Source: Cichorium intybus
Lineage: Eukaryota; Streptophyta; Magnoliopsida; Asterales; Asteraceae
Direction of reading: 5' to 3'
DNA length: 64,000 bases
Assembly (NCBI GenBank): GCA_023525715.1
Contig: CM042012.1
Coordinates: forward strand, 56,540,705-56,604,704
Part shown: piece after piece, positions 51,044 through 62,660 of the stretch
How positions within the stretch are numbered: the first letter of the stretch is position 1
Layout of the letters: each line of letters begins with the position of its first letter
Translations under genes and position numbers: made by a program
Notes under the pieces: model-generated
Database searches by the model: none
What the model was told of the DNA's origin: nothing
The model's input: the letters and a program-made list of their open reading frames with translations, nothing else

Positions 51044-52234
51044 ATGGTTATCAGATGTGATCACCAGTTCCTACAGTTCCCTGATGTTCTGGATCGGACA
51101 CCGGAGTACAGACAGAGGAGAGATGATCTAGCTCCCCGTCGGATTCTTGAGGCAAGGATTTTGGATCGAGACATTTTGTGTCAGGCTGGATTATGGGCAG
51201 AGCCTGAGCCGTTTTTGCACCGCACCTGGTCTGCAGGTGGCTTCACATTCACCTGCCACGGTTGGGAGAGATTGCTGGCCATGACGGAGGACATTGTTTA
51301 CGCAGAGCTGTTGGTGGAGTTCTTATCCACCATCCGCTACACACCAGCCTCGGAGGAGCCGAGGGGGAGGATGATCCGCTTCCGTTTGGGGGGCGAGAGT
51401 CGTGAGTGCAATCTCCGGGAGTTCGGGAGACGCGTGGGGATCTATACCACAGAGGAGTTGGAGAGCCGCCATTTCACGCCTTTTATTCGGGCGTGCATCC
51501 AGGGGCAGCCAGACCGGGACATCAACGCAGTCATCTAGGCTGCATTGTCGGACATTCAGTACGAGGCGGGGTCGTCCAAGGAGAGCCAGCTCCGCAACCC
51601 TCTGCACCGCCTCATGCACCGTATCATCTCCACTTCTGTTATGCAGAAGCAAGGAGGTGAGAAGGTGTCTGGGGAGGACAAGACGTTCATGTGGGCCCTC
51701 CTCGACCCCACCAGATTTTTGCACCTACCGTTTTCCTTGGCGGTTTCCCTATCCACCCGAGCTGCGGGTGCATCTGCTAGCAGTCCCATGGTGGGCGGGC
51801 ACTACATCACCCGTTTGGCCAGATCTTATGGCGTGCTCACCGCAGAGATCACGGTGACACTGACTACGATCCCACCTGTCCGCACCACAGCCCGTTCCTT
51901 AGAGAACATGGGGCTGATCGAGCAGCAACGTCCAGGTCACTACGTGAGGGTGGCGACCGAGGCACCCCAGGCTCCCCAGCCAGCCTACTCCCAGCCAGGC
52001 AGGAGACGCCGGAGACCGGCAGCACCGGTGGAGCCACAGCCACAGCTATTCGATGTGCTGGCAGCCATCCAGGACCTGTGCCAGAGGATGTCTGCTAGGG
52101 AGGCGCATGACCGGTGGATGGCGGAGAGACAGAGGATGATCATGCTCCGGATGCAGATCGACGATATTCCACCTCACCCTTCCAGAGGAGATGATGGGGC
52201 AGGTCCATCCGGGACCCGCCATGATGATGAGTGA
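51044..52234 (+). pseudogene. ATHILA-family ORF downstream of gag-protease, one stop codon
   Basis: 397 codons in one frame, interrupted only by TAG at 51536-51538. Includes FPDVLDRTPEYRQRRDDL, FTFTCHGWERLLAMTEDIVY, MIRFRLGGESRECNLREFG, RVGIYTTEEL, SPMVGGHYITRLARSYGVL and an Arg/Pro-rich tail. This matches the conserved plant ATHILA retrotransposon ORF, whose role is unsettled (sometimes called env-like). It is GC-rich compared with its surroundings, which is why many overlapping shadow frames occur. The nonsense codon probably inactivates this copy. Confidence 0.8.
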
Positions 52235-53239
52235 TGTATTTTTTTCTTTTCTTTTGAGACACATGTACTGTACTTATAACACTATTATTTTTGTTTGTTT
52301 ACATATTTGTTTGTCTTTGTTTCTATTTGCATTTAATTTTTTCTGTGACTGATACATGTAATACCAAGTGGAGGAGTTGTTTCAGGCAAGTCTGGGGTCA
52401 CCGTGCCCCTGCCACTTGCCTGAATCACCGGCATGTTTACTGTTGCGCCACAACTCCTGAATTCTGAATCTTGGAGGATTGTTCGTGTTTTTGCAACTGT
52501 GTCAATCAAGTACCATCAAGCAACTCTACCGTCTAAGGGGTAACTCTTTCTCCCTAGATCTAAATTATTTTTATACAACGAGAGCATTGTACGATTTTAA
52601 GTGTGGGGTGTGGACGGTCGAAAGAGTTTTATTTTTGAAAATTTTTGCGGGAAATGAGTCACTATAAAAAATTTTAGCAATTTTTTTCAAAATTTTTAAT
52701 AGGTTATAATTTTGAAGCGAATAATTTGTGAATGTTTAGCTTTGTTATTTTTCCAGAAATACTGTTAGTAGTTATCATGGTATTAGTTTAGTTAAATAAG
52801 TTGAATTTTAGAAGTTAAAAGATTGAAGTATTATAGGTTTGGAATTTAGGAAAGGATTGTCAATCAGTGGCCTTTGTTGTCGAGCCGGTATGATCGAAAA
52901 GGGTGGCCTCGAAAAAGGCATTTATGCACCTTACCACCTAAGATCGTCTGGTCTGGGATGGTATTTCTGAAAGCTTGTTACACGGACAACAACGAAAGTC
53001 ATGGACAATTCTTTAATGGCTATTAGAATCTGAATGAGTATATACAATTCATTGTGGACAAAAAATTTGTAATCAAGGGTTCTTTAGAAAGTTAGAATAT
53101 TCCAAGTATGTTTTCACGAACTATTTCATTCTAACTCTTAGGGCAATAAGCTTTGAAACTAAACACATTCAAAAATTGTTTGAGTCTTTGTTAAAAACTC
53201 TCTTGCTTGGGGACAAGTAAGGCACAAGTGTGGGATGTT
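52235..53239 (+). other. Athila 3' untranslated region
   Basis: No ORF. GGGGACAAGTAAGGCACAAG and GTGTGGGATG just before the 3' LTR form the purine-rich priming region. Confidence 0.65.
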
Positions 53240-53462
53240 TGACAACGCCTAGTAATATCAAGTATTTTAGTCGTTGTTGAGCCCTATTCTTAGTGAATTT
53301 ATATCATATATACTGTGATATTCTCACATTTTGTGTCAGTGCTTGTTTGGAAATAAATAATGTAAACAGGGGCCAAACGCATACAAAAAGGAAGAAGTTT
53401 GAGGATAAAGACAAAAACATTCGAATTCACACACACGCCGCGGATATGTGCAAGGGTGCGAC
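53240..53462 (+). repeat. 3' LTR of the Athila element, piece 1
   Basis: Matches 45971-46193 with 13 differences seen. Cut at 53463 by a solo LTR. Confidence 0.93.
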
Positions 53463-55969
53463 TGTAACACCCGGCTTTTAAAACAAAAACACCCCTAAAA
53501 ATTTTTTTTCATTTAAACACAGGTTTCAATACATAAAACCATAACAAAGGGGTATATTTTAATAAAAACGGGTACAAGTGTATCAAGGAGAGTATAAAAT
53601 ACCATAACTCCTTAAAAGCCGGGCTGCTACTGAAAGCATCTATGAGTCCCACTTCAAAGTCACGGACTCTATCTTGTCCCCTATCAGTATCATGCTAACC
53701 TGCAGGGACAGTAACAAACGGTATGAGCTACAAAGCTCAGTGAGTAATCATTTCTGAAAATAACATGTATTAAATATATTCGTATATCTGTTTGGATATC
53801 AAATCCAAACTCATAGCCTTACTGGCCGACCATATATCTCTTAGGATTTCACATCCTAATTTTTGTAGCCTTACAGGCTACTTCATGACAACCTGCAATT
53901 ATCAAACCACATCAGTTATTTGCACAGATAATCATATCTATCGTTTTTGTCCCATGTTTCTTAGTCACAATGGACTGCATCACATGTCATGGCTATATAA
54001 GCCGCACCCTGTGTCATAGCTATGTAAGCTGCACCAAAACAATATCAATATATAATTCATAGCCCGCAGGCCGCACCAGCTGGGTTAAATAACCCGATAT
54101 CATAGCCATAAGGACGCACCATGTACCTGTAACAAAATCATAGCCAAAAGGCCGCACCAAATATCATAGCCCGAAGGCCGCACCAGAATCATAGCCCGAA
54201 GGCCGCACCAGAATCATAGCCATATAGGCCGCACCCGTTGGATATAAAATCCAGAAATCATAGCCATATAGGCCGCACCCGTTGGATATAAAATCCAAAA
54301 ATCATAGCCATATAGGCCGCACCCGTTGGATATAAAATCCAGAAATCATAGCCATATAGGCCGCACCCGTTGGATATAAAATCCAGAATTAGTTATGGCT
54401 CACGGGTTAGCCCGCTGTTGCCTTGGCTCACGGGTTAGCCCGCTGTTGCCTAGACTCACGGCTCCGTTCTTGTCATCGCAATGACTCACGGCTTATCCGG
54501 TCTTGTCTATATAGATTTGACTCATAGCTCCGTTCTTGTCTATTATAGACTCACGGTTTATCTGGTATTGTCTCTTCAAATGTATCTTTGAACCATCAAT
54601 TTCGTCCCACAATCAGTTTCAACCTGTAACAATTCAATCATCATATATCATATATGATATCAGTGAGATTACTCACCTGGATACTAGCTGCGTTTCAATT
54701 TCGGTTGTTTCTTGCCTTTGCGTGCACCACAACCATTTTGTCCCATACCTATATACTCATTTATATACCAAATGATAATAGGTTAATAACCATTCCAATT
54801 GACTCTAATACACTAGAGTTCAGTACAATATCATTACAAACAATGCCTAGTTAATAAACTTTTCATTTACTAACTTTTTATGAATTTTACTATTCACCGA
54901 GGCATTCGAATCGATCTACAGTGCCCCCGAGGGGTCGAAAACTCAATATAAAAATTTTCCCAAACTTTTCAGACCATAACGAGCCTACGGTTCAAGTTTG
55001 AGCTAAAACGGACAAGCCAAACGAAAGTTAGCATTTTTGATCCCCTGCCTGGCCCCTGCTTGGAGGCGCACTGCGCCTAGGGCTGGGCGCACTGCGCCCT
55101 GCGCCTGGGCAGACCTCCTGGCCAGTCGCGATTTATGCACTGTAGCAAGCAGTTTTAGCCCATTAAGTCCTTAATCCAGTCCTTAATCGTTTGGGGTTTG
55201 TTCCTAGGCTAAAACCTTATACTTTAACAAGGTTTTCAACCATTCAAAACAACTAAATCAATCAAAATGAAGAATTAGGGTTCTTAGTTCCAAAGCCCCA
55301 AAACTTCAAATTCATCAACAATAACAACCTACTTCCATTATCTTGAGTTAAGTCCTTTCTAGCATGACTTAATGGAAGTAATAAACCATTTAAACCACAT
55401 AATCATAACTGAAATGTACAAATTTCAGTTTCTATAAAACCAAACCAAGAACCCTTCAAGAACTTGGTTAAAATCAAGTTTACTAACCTTGATTTACAAA
55501 GGAATCACCAATTCCAAGCCATGATTCCAATTCCATGCTTCAAGCTTCAAGAATTTCCAGAAATTGCTCTCAAAACTCTTCTCCCGTTGCTGCACAATGG
55601 CCAGTCAAAGAGAGAGTCAACTCTCTTATATTTATACCTCTAAAATTTACATTTTTGGTCCTAAAGTTCATTTTCTTAAACTTTGGCCACAATAATCAAG
55701 TTTTATTACAATAAAACTTTCATTCTTTATACATTTGCCACAAACAACAATATTTTTCATATTTGGTCCTTCACATGGTCAAATGACCAAAATACCCTTT
55801 TTCGGTAAAACGATCCAAATTCAGTTTTTATAACATTTTAAGTCCAAAACTCAAAATATTATTTCAAACTAAATACTTTTCTGTCCAAAAGACCAATTTA
55901 CCCTTCTAAGGTAAAATGACCATTTTACCCTTTTTATTATATTTATAAAACTAGTATCTTGGTGTTACA
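53463..55969 (-). mobile_element. Solo LTR of a Gypsy-type element, nested in the Athila LTR
   Basis: 2507 bp, ends TGTAACACC and GTGTTACA, TSD GCGAC (53458-53462 and 55970-55974). Minus orientation inferred from TATAAATA at 55629-55636 on that strand. Contains tandem CTCACGG...CCG repeats related to those in the LTRs at 18093 and 23986, so the families are probably related. Confidence 0.88.
54213..54388. repeat. 44 bp tandem repeat in the solo LTR
   Basis: Four near-identical units starting ATCATAGCCATATAGGCC at 54213, 54257, 54301 and 54345, preceded by shorter diverged units from about 54060. Confidence 0.92.
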
Positions 55970-55974
55970 GCGAC

Positions 55975-56145
55975 GCACTGAGTCAGCAATGAAGCGGTGG
56001 AGAAGATTCAAATGCCGCAAAAACGGGGATAAACCCACATGCGCGATGCGAAATGGAGAATGGCGTGACGCGGTCTTTTATTTTTCAAAACTATAAATAG
56101 AGGGTTCTAGGTCGAAATCAGAAGCAAAGACCTGGCATAGGAACG
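55975..56145 (+). repeat. 3' LTR of the Athila element, piece 2
   Basis: 171 bp, continues piece 1 after removal of the solo LTR and one TSD copy; 10 differences seen from the 5' LTR. Cut at 56146. Confidence 0.93.
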
Positions 56146-56602
56146 TGTTAAGATTAAAAAGTGTTTGGATCGATTTCTCATTCAATTCAACACCAATTCA
56201 TATCAAAACTTTATAAGAACTTACTTGGTGGTGTGAATCCCATGTTTGAAGGAGTAGAAGATGACGATGCCATTATGATTATCACACCGATTCTCTAAGG
56301 ATACTTGCAAAGATGATGGAAATCGGGCAATAGATCTTCTTTGTGATGTTCGTTCTTTAGTGTGAGAGAACGCTAGAGAGGAAAACGTAAGCTGCCGATT
56401 AGGCATATGTATCAAAGAGAAACCGTTTTAGCCCTTATGTAATTAAGTTATGTCACCACATCCATCACATGCTAACATTACATAATTATAGGGACTAAAT
56501 CTGTCATTATGGCAATATTATGATATATAAATAAGTATACCCTTAATATTAAAACTTTACATAAATGGTCCAAGGGAAATTAATAGAAAATATATTCTAA
56601 CA
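56146..56602 (-). repeat. 3' LTR (left) of the gag-only Copia
   Basis: 457 bp, ends in TGTTAAG on the plus strand side and TCTAACA at 56602. Confidence 0.93.
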
Positions 56603-56613
56603 TTCTCCCACTT

Positions 56614-57659
56614 GGCCTTGAGATTATTTATATAAGTTTAATTAGTAAATTTGGCCAAATAATTTGATCTTACTCTATAGCAACATCAAAGCAAAGAGAT
56701 ACAGTCACACAGATTGCTTTTAACCCGGGACCCCCATCAATTATACTTTGATACTGTTAAAGAGTATAAGGATTAAAATAAGCCAAAATGACACTTAGCT
56801 TAGGGTTATGTTTGTCAATAAGATAACTTAGTGTGCACAAATAAGATTAGACAAACAAATTTAGGAAGGAATATTAAGTCAAGTACTTGAACTTACATTA
56901 ATAGTAGAAATAAGTAAATAAGGCATTATACTAAAAATTACTAAAAGTAAGTCTTTAATTAAACTCATATTAGTGACATGTCAATAAAAACCTTGGGTTG
57001 AAGACTTCAATGAGATAATTAATTAGCATATTGTTAGTGCTAATGCTTTCGATACAAATGCCGTTTTCTTCCATTCTTTCTTAAACGAGCATATACTTTG
57101 TACCGACATTTCAATCAAGCTCCACTCGAACTATCAATATCGAGAAGCTAACAATTGCAAAATTATTGCAATAAATTTTAACGACCTTGATTCATGCGAC
57201 AAGTCTAAGTCACTACTTGGTAATAAGATTTCATCGACATGTAATACCAATATAGTAAACTTGATCCCACTCATTTTGAGGTTTATACATTAGTCTACTA
57301 GAATCCTTTTGGAGTCATTTAAATTTAAGATGCCACTCCTACTAATTTTCAAGATATCTAAAAGAAACAACTTACAATTCTCAAAACAAGTTTCATAAAG
57401 TGAGGATTGTAAACTTTTCCTCCGGCTATAATGTAATTTAAGCAAATAGTGACTTTATTATGTATATAGTAAATGAAAAGCCACAAGCATTTAGTTTAAG
57501 TATAATACATACATTAAGTCATGAGTAATATTATATACATAAAGGGCTTAGTGAAGAGTAAGTAAAGAGCCACTCTCTAATACTAATGTGAGAGTTTAAC
57601 GGCCTTCACTTCTAAGTCTTCACCATAGCTCGCCTTAATTACCCTTTGCTTTCTTCCCA
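56614..57659 (-). other. Non-coding interior 3' of gag
   Basis: About 1 kb where pol would be expected in a full Copia; no ORF or RT/integrase motif on either strand. Confidence 0.65.
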
Positions 57660-58481
57660 TCACCTGGATTGTATGGAATCCCTGTAATATGTTGGATACA
57701 TGAAGCATTCAACCGTAATCAATTCACAAAGAATTAGTGGAACGGTCATGCTAAGAGATTCATGAATAACATTAACAGCAATATTACCTTTCTTGGTCAG
57801 CCACTCCTTGAACTTAGGACACTCCCTGTGATAATGCCCTTTCTTTCGGCAAAACTTACAATAGGGACTGCTTGAAGAAGTGTCTGAACTAGAATCTACA
57901 CCTATCTTAGGGGCCTTCGAAGAGTCATTTTTCCTTTTCTTGGATCTTGAAGTAGTGAGGTGAGCAAAATCAGGTTTCTCAAGCTTTAGCCTTTCTTCCT
58001 CTTGGACACACATTGCAATAAGCTCGCTCATTGTCCACTTCTCTTTCTGCGTATTGTAATTGATCTTGAATGGACCATATTGCACAGGCAGAGAAGTCAT
58101 AATGAAATGAACGAGAAACCCATCACTTATTGCCATGTCCATTCCTTTGAGTTTGTTGGCCATGTTAGACATTATCATGATGTGCTCACGAACACCACTT
58201 ATCCCATCATATTTAGTTGTTAGCATTTTGAGTATAAGGGTACTTGCATGCGCCTTAGAAGTACCTTTAAACTGCTCTTCAACATGGCTTAAGTAGGTCA
58301 TCGCGTTATCAGAGTCAGGAATAGCTCCGCGAATCGCTAGAGAGATGGAATTATTGATTATAATGAGGGACATACGGTTAGACCTGTCCCATTGCTCATA
58401 GACCCGCTTTTGTTCCACGGTGCTGATATTAGTAAGAGCAGTCGGTGGATCGGTCCTAAGTGCACAATCAAGGTCCATCAT
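57660..58481 (-). CDS. Copia gag with CCHC zinc knuckle
   Basis: 273 codons from the first Met, minus strand. UBN2-type capsid: MMDLDCALRTDPP, VYEQWDRSNRMSL, AMTYLSHVEEQFKGTSKA and LPVQYGPFKINYNTQKEKWT. Then a Lys/Ser-rich linker and one zinc knuckle, C208-X2-C211-X4-H216-X4-C221 (YCKFCRKKGHYHRECPKF). The true start is probably upstream: in-frame sequence to about 58560 encodes ETLTGTNFSSWKESIKLTIG, the usual Copia gag N-terminal motif. A stop follows shortly after the knuckle region with no protease domain, so the product is gag alone. It could make capsids that package this RNA, with pol supplied in trans (inference). Confidence 0.85.
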   Translation of the reverse strand: MMDLDCALRTDPPTALTNISTVEQKRVYEQWDRSNRMSLIIINNSISLAIRGAIPDSDNAMTYLSHVEEQFKGTSKAHASTLILKMLTTKYDGISGVREHIMIMSNMANKLKGMDMAISDGFLVHFIMTSLPVQYGPFKINYNTQKEKWTMSELIAMCVQEEERLKLEKPDFAHLTTSRSKKRKNDSSKAPKIGVDSSSDTSSSSPYCKFCRKKGHYHRECPKFKEWLTKKGNIAVNVIHESLSMTVPLILCELITVECFMYPTYYRDSIQSR

Positions 58482-58564
58482 GCCAATTGTCAGTTTAATA
58501 GACTCTTTCCACGATGAGAAGTTAGTTCCTGTGAGTGTTTCCGCCCCATAATTATAAGGGGTAA

Positions 58565-60027
58565 GGGTAAGCCCTAAAAATACGTATTTTAGTAGGAGTA
58601 TTTGTATAAACTAATTAGTAACTAAGGGATAACAATAAAAGCATACCAAGTATTAGTTCCTAAATCTATCATTAACATCAAAATAATAGTCAAATTAGTG
58701 TCTTGTTCAACAAATAGCTTTGCGTTGGCTAATGCTAATCATTGAACATTATGACATTCTAATAATTAAACTATGTCATAATAGTATTACAAATCACCTT
58801 TGGGCAGAGTTGAAACACTACATGACAATTGCTAATATGTAATATTCATATATTGTTTGATTATTGGTTTCGCATTGGCTATGACCAACAACCAAACTTA
58901 ATGACACAATTAACATTCAAGACTTCGCTACACAAACATCACACAACACCTTTAGGTAGGAATGTGAAGTCTATGGAAACTAGGCTAATAATTCATCAAA
59001 GATACTATCAAACAACTAGCCGTTGGGTTTGTTGTATGATAATATATATGATTACATAAAATGACATCATTTAAACTTCAATCCCAAATCAAATGATATA
59101 CCGTTGGGCCGATCATCTAATTTGTCATTGAAGTTGCCATTTCTTTTAACAACTTTTTCTACAAAACGTCGAATTTTGAATCATAATAGACTAATAGTAC
59201 ATCAATAGACATATTTCAATTATCAAATAAAAGGAAGAAAAGGAATGCGAAACTCTCAAAATTCCATGACAACAACTTTCCATAGCACCAGAACCAATGG
59301 CAGATTCAATTAAAATTCTTTTAAGTGATTTATTTTGCCATTTAGATGGTGCACCAAGTACGGAAACTAAGAGTTAGAAATTGGTGGACTGTATCCACTG
59401 TTGGTTTACCACAGGTATCATATGATTTAATTATTCAAATCACTTAAACTTTAATATTGATAATAATGGAAATGTTTAATTAAAAAAAAAAAACTATTAC
59501 GTGGGATTTGAGAAATTTTGTTTGCATTCCATTAAATAATAAAACAGAAAGATGTAAAGGGAAACAAGGATATTATTATAGTCTTGTGTACTGTTTGAAC
59601 CCACCAAAATTGCCACATTCCAGACATTTTAATTGAATATCATAGCATATTACATTCCATCTTATTTAGAGATGCTCAATGTAGAATTTTATGACAGGAA
59701 ATAGTAAAAGGAACACTTGAAACCCAAAAGAAATTGAGTGGGTTCCATTCACAGAAAGGAATAAGATTAATTGCCCATATATTCTATATTATAATTTCAA
59801 AAAAAATCAATCTAACAACGAATGTACTTTGGTTAAAGTTGCGATTTGCGCATAAATCAACAAATGAATATTCGTGTATGCATTGCACAAATGACAATTA
59901 GGTATGTAATTGTTTTTTTGTTACGTCAGTGAAGATTAAAAAACCCTCGTACAACGCAGAAAATTAATGGACAAGAAATTGGGGTTCTTGAAACACAAAT
60001 TGGTTGAGTAAAATGAGAAATTACACC
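58565..60027 (-). other. Long 5' leader of the gag-only Copia
   Basis: AT-rich, no ORF of interest; lies between the PBS and gag. Confidence 0.55.
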
Positions 60028-60039
60028 GCTCTAATACCA
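60028..60039 (-). other. Primer-binding site of the gag-only Copia
   Basis: TGGTATTAGAGC on the minus strand, two bases from the right-hand LTR; tRNA-Met type with one mismatch. Fixes the orientation. Confidence 0.85.
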
Positions 60040-60041
60040 CA

Positions 60042-60497
60042 TGTTAAGATTAAAAAGTGTTTGGATCGATTTCTCATTCAATTCAACACCAATTCTATCA
60101 AAACTTTATAAGAACTTACTTGGTGCTGTGAATCCCGTGTTTGAAGGAGTAGAAGATGATGATGCCATTATGATTATCACACCGATTCTCTAAGGATACT
60201 TGCAAAGATGATGGAAATCGGGCAATTGATCTTCTTTGTGATGTTCGTTCTTTAGTGTGAGAGAACGCTAGAGAGGAAAACGTAAGTTGCCGATTAGGCA
60301 TATGTATCAAAGAGAAACCGTTTTAGCCCTTATGTAATTAAGTTATGTCACCACATCCATCACATGCTAACATTACATAATTATAGGGACTAAATCTGTC
60401 ATTATGTCAATATTATGATATATAAATAAGTATACCCTTAATATTAAAACATTACATAAATGGTCCAAGGGCAATTAATAGAAAATATATTCTAACA
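60042..60497 (-). repeat. 5' LTR (right) of the gag-only Copia
   Basis: 456 bp; one single-base indel and about nine substitutions relative to 56146-56602. Confidence 0.93.
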
Positions 60498-60502
60498 GAA
60501 CG

Positions 60503-61092
60503 ACCCCGAAGGCTTCTTTGACTCAGAATTTCAGTTTTCAGTCGACCAAAATTCGTATTTATGTTTCTCTTTTAATTTTCAAAGTAGTTTAGTAATTTTT
60601 GGTAGTTTTGGCTAGGGTCAGTGGGTGCGACAACCATTGGCAGTAGTTCTTAGTTCTGGAAATTTATGTTTTCTGTTTGGAACAATTGTGGATCTGAGTT
60701 TTTAATAGTTAATCATTCGGTTATTGTTATTTGCTCTTTTTATGGTTTTTATGCTTTTGGATGCATTTGGATGTTTGAATGTGTGATTGTGTTGATTTGA
60801 TCTTGATTACTTCTGAGTTACATTTCTGATTTCAGTAAGTGATTAGGGTTAAGCATTGGTTTTGATCTTACTTTAGTTGATGCTTGGTTTGGATTTGTTG
60901 GATTTTGTGATTTTGAGATTGTTTTGGTAAAAATTAGAAACTAGTTCTTCTGGTTGTAGAAGTGACACTACAACTGGTAATCTGTTGCCTACCTTGACCA
61001 CCAAACTTCTGTGGATCGACCCTGACTACCACTATACTAGTGTGAGTGAGGTATTTTACTATTTTTGACCGCACGACGACCTAGGCGTGTCA
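60503..61092 (+). repeat. 3' LTR of the Athila element, piece 3
   Basis: 590 bp, completes the 3' LTR and ends GGCGTGTCA, followed by TSD TCAGC. Confidence 0.93.
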
Positions 61093-62342
61093 TCAGCCTC
61101 AACCCGCCCACCCCCCTCCTGAGGAGTTTGTGGGAGAATGCATCGATGGTCAAGATATTTTCTAGTGGAGGTAATGGTATGAACAGATCAGTGAGAGAAC
61201 GATCCCCTTACTGCTGAGGGTGCATGAACTATATTTATATAGTAAGGCTTGGAGGAGGTCTCACTTTAGGGAGTCAAAAGTGTCAGCCATGATACGAGAC
61301 AATGACAATGAGGATTTTTCCTTTGTTCTCTGTCTCTGCCTGAGCAGTGATTGGTTCAGAATGAATGTGTGCATGCACCACATCTGGTATTTGCAACTAC
61401 TGTTTTTTTGCTTGGCGAATTGACCACGTGCGTGTCCAATTGGCCGTCAAGCAGCAATGCTAGCTCGAGGCAGGTTGGCTTGGAGCTGGGGCAGCTTGTG
61501 GTCATATGGCCTAGGCAGAAAAGACACCTTAAAGATATGGCTAGACATCAACGCCATTAGGCCTCGTGACGTGGTTAGGAGGTACATTATCAATAAGCAT
61601 ATCTTTATTTCGATTCTTCTTATTTTTTGTTGGAAATATAAAATAAGTAATTATGTTTTGTAGAAGATATATCAGCACAAAATATGAAATACATGATTGG
61701 ACCTACTTTCACAAAAGGTAATGAGATTTTTCTATATATTTATATATTAACATGATGTAATTTTCGTTAGCAAATATTATTTATGCAACTAAAAAAAAAA
61801 AGAAAAAATAATTATATTTTCTATTCATTAGAATAATATCGTCAAAATAATTTTGAACGGAAAAGAATGTAAAGATAAATTTGCGCTTATTACTACCTCA
61901 TAGAAAATTTTCCCAAATCCTAACTTTTAAACATTTATTTTAATTCAATTTTTTCCTAGTCCAACCTGCAACCCGTTCTAGAAGTTTAATTTATGTGGAT
62001 GGATCCTTTTCATACAACCAATCAACTTCCATTTCAAACTTTTTAAACGAGTCCACTCGTTTCTTGATTAAGTCTTGTTTCTGGGCCCTACAATTTCGAT
62101 TTTATATCACATAACACATGGAACAATTTTTTTAGTTTGTCATCGTTTCGTTGTAGAAAATATTGCAATTTTTTTGTCTTATAAGAAGACCTGAACATTT
62201 GACTTGAGCCAACTTGCCTTTTAGCCTAACACATCAATGGTTCTGAAACATCAATGGTTCTAGGAGTAATGCAACCTTAAATTAGTTTTTTTATTCTTAT
62301 GCAAGCTACATTATACCATAAAACAAAACGAGACGTTGTTTC
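61093..62342. repeat. Dispersed repeat, copy B, right part
   Basis: Resumes the sequence cut at 45971 and is collinear with about 37505-38785 of copy A. No convincing ORF. Confidence 0.75.
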
Positions 62343-62660
62343 TGTTGGAAATTTCTGAATTATCCTATATATATATATACACGATGAGGTATAATAGGAG
62401 TTATCTAGTTTTGTGGGTTGACGAATTAGATATTGATAATGATTGATGCTAGGATCCTAAATAGATGCAAGTTTGTTATGTATTGTATTCTATAAATATA
62501 CATGCTAAGATATCGAGCTATGATATCAAGCGTGAACCAATTGAGTTTTTTGTGTTTTAGTTTTTTCTCAATAATAACCATTGTGTGTTTGGTTAGTTCT
62601 TGTTTTGCTTTGATTTGGTATCAAAGTCTTGTTGAAAAGAAGACATGGTGGAGAGAGATA
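62343..62660 (+). mobile_element. Partial Copia-like LTR and primer site
   Basis: Starts TGTTGGAAATTTC; TTGGTATCAAAGTC near 62616 resembles a tRNA-Met primer site. LTR end unclear. Cut at 62661 by the next element. Confidence 0.45.

Larger units (their letters stand above)
56146..60497 (-). mobile_element. Non-autonomous Copia element encoding gag only (TR-GAG-like)
   Basis: 4352 bp in minus orientation. LTRs 457 bp (56146-56602) and 456 bp (60042-60497), TSD GAACG (56141-56145 and 60498-60502). PBS at 60028-60039 and purine tract at 56603-56613. The LTRs differ at about 10 positions (about 2%). The interior holds one Copia-type gag and no protease, integrase or RT. Confidence 0.92.
45971..61092 (+). 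mobile_element. Athila-type Gypsy retrotransposon, RT and integrase missing
   Basis: 15,122 bp including two nested insertions. 5' LTR 984 bp; 3' LTR in three pieces (223 + 171 + 590 = 984 bp). TSD TCAGC (45966-45970 and 61093-61097). The PBS matches tRNA-Asp, as in Athila. Order: gag, protease, then directly an ATHILA ORF; no reverse transcriptase, RNase H or integrase between 50130 and 51043. LTRs differ at about 37 of 984 positions (about 3.8%, near 1.4 million years), mostly transitions. Confidence 0.93.

Noticed and set aside
51323..51857. Several overlapping ORFs on both strands in the ATHILA region
   Set aside because: GC-rich DNA gives few stops in all frames; only the frame 51044-52234 carries the family motifs.
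54060..54390. CRISPR-like direct repeats
   Set aside because: Units are contiguous tandem repeats of 44 bp without unique spacers, inside a solo LTR of a plant nuclear genome.
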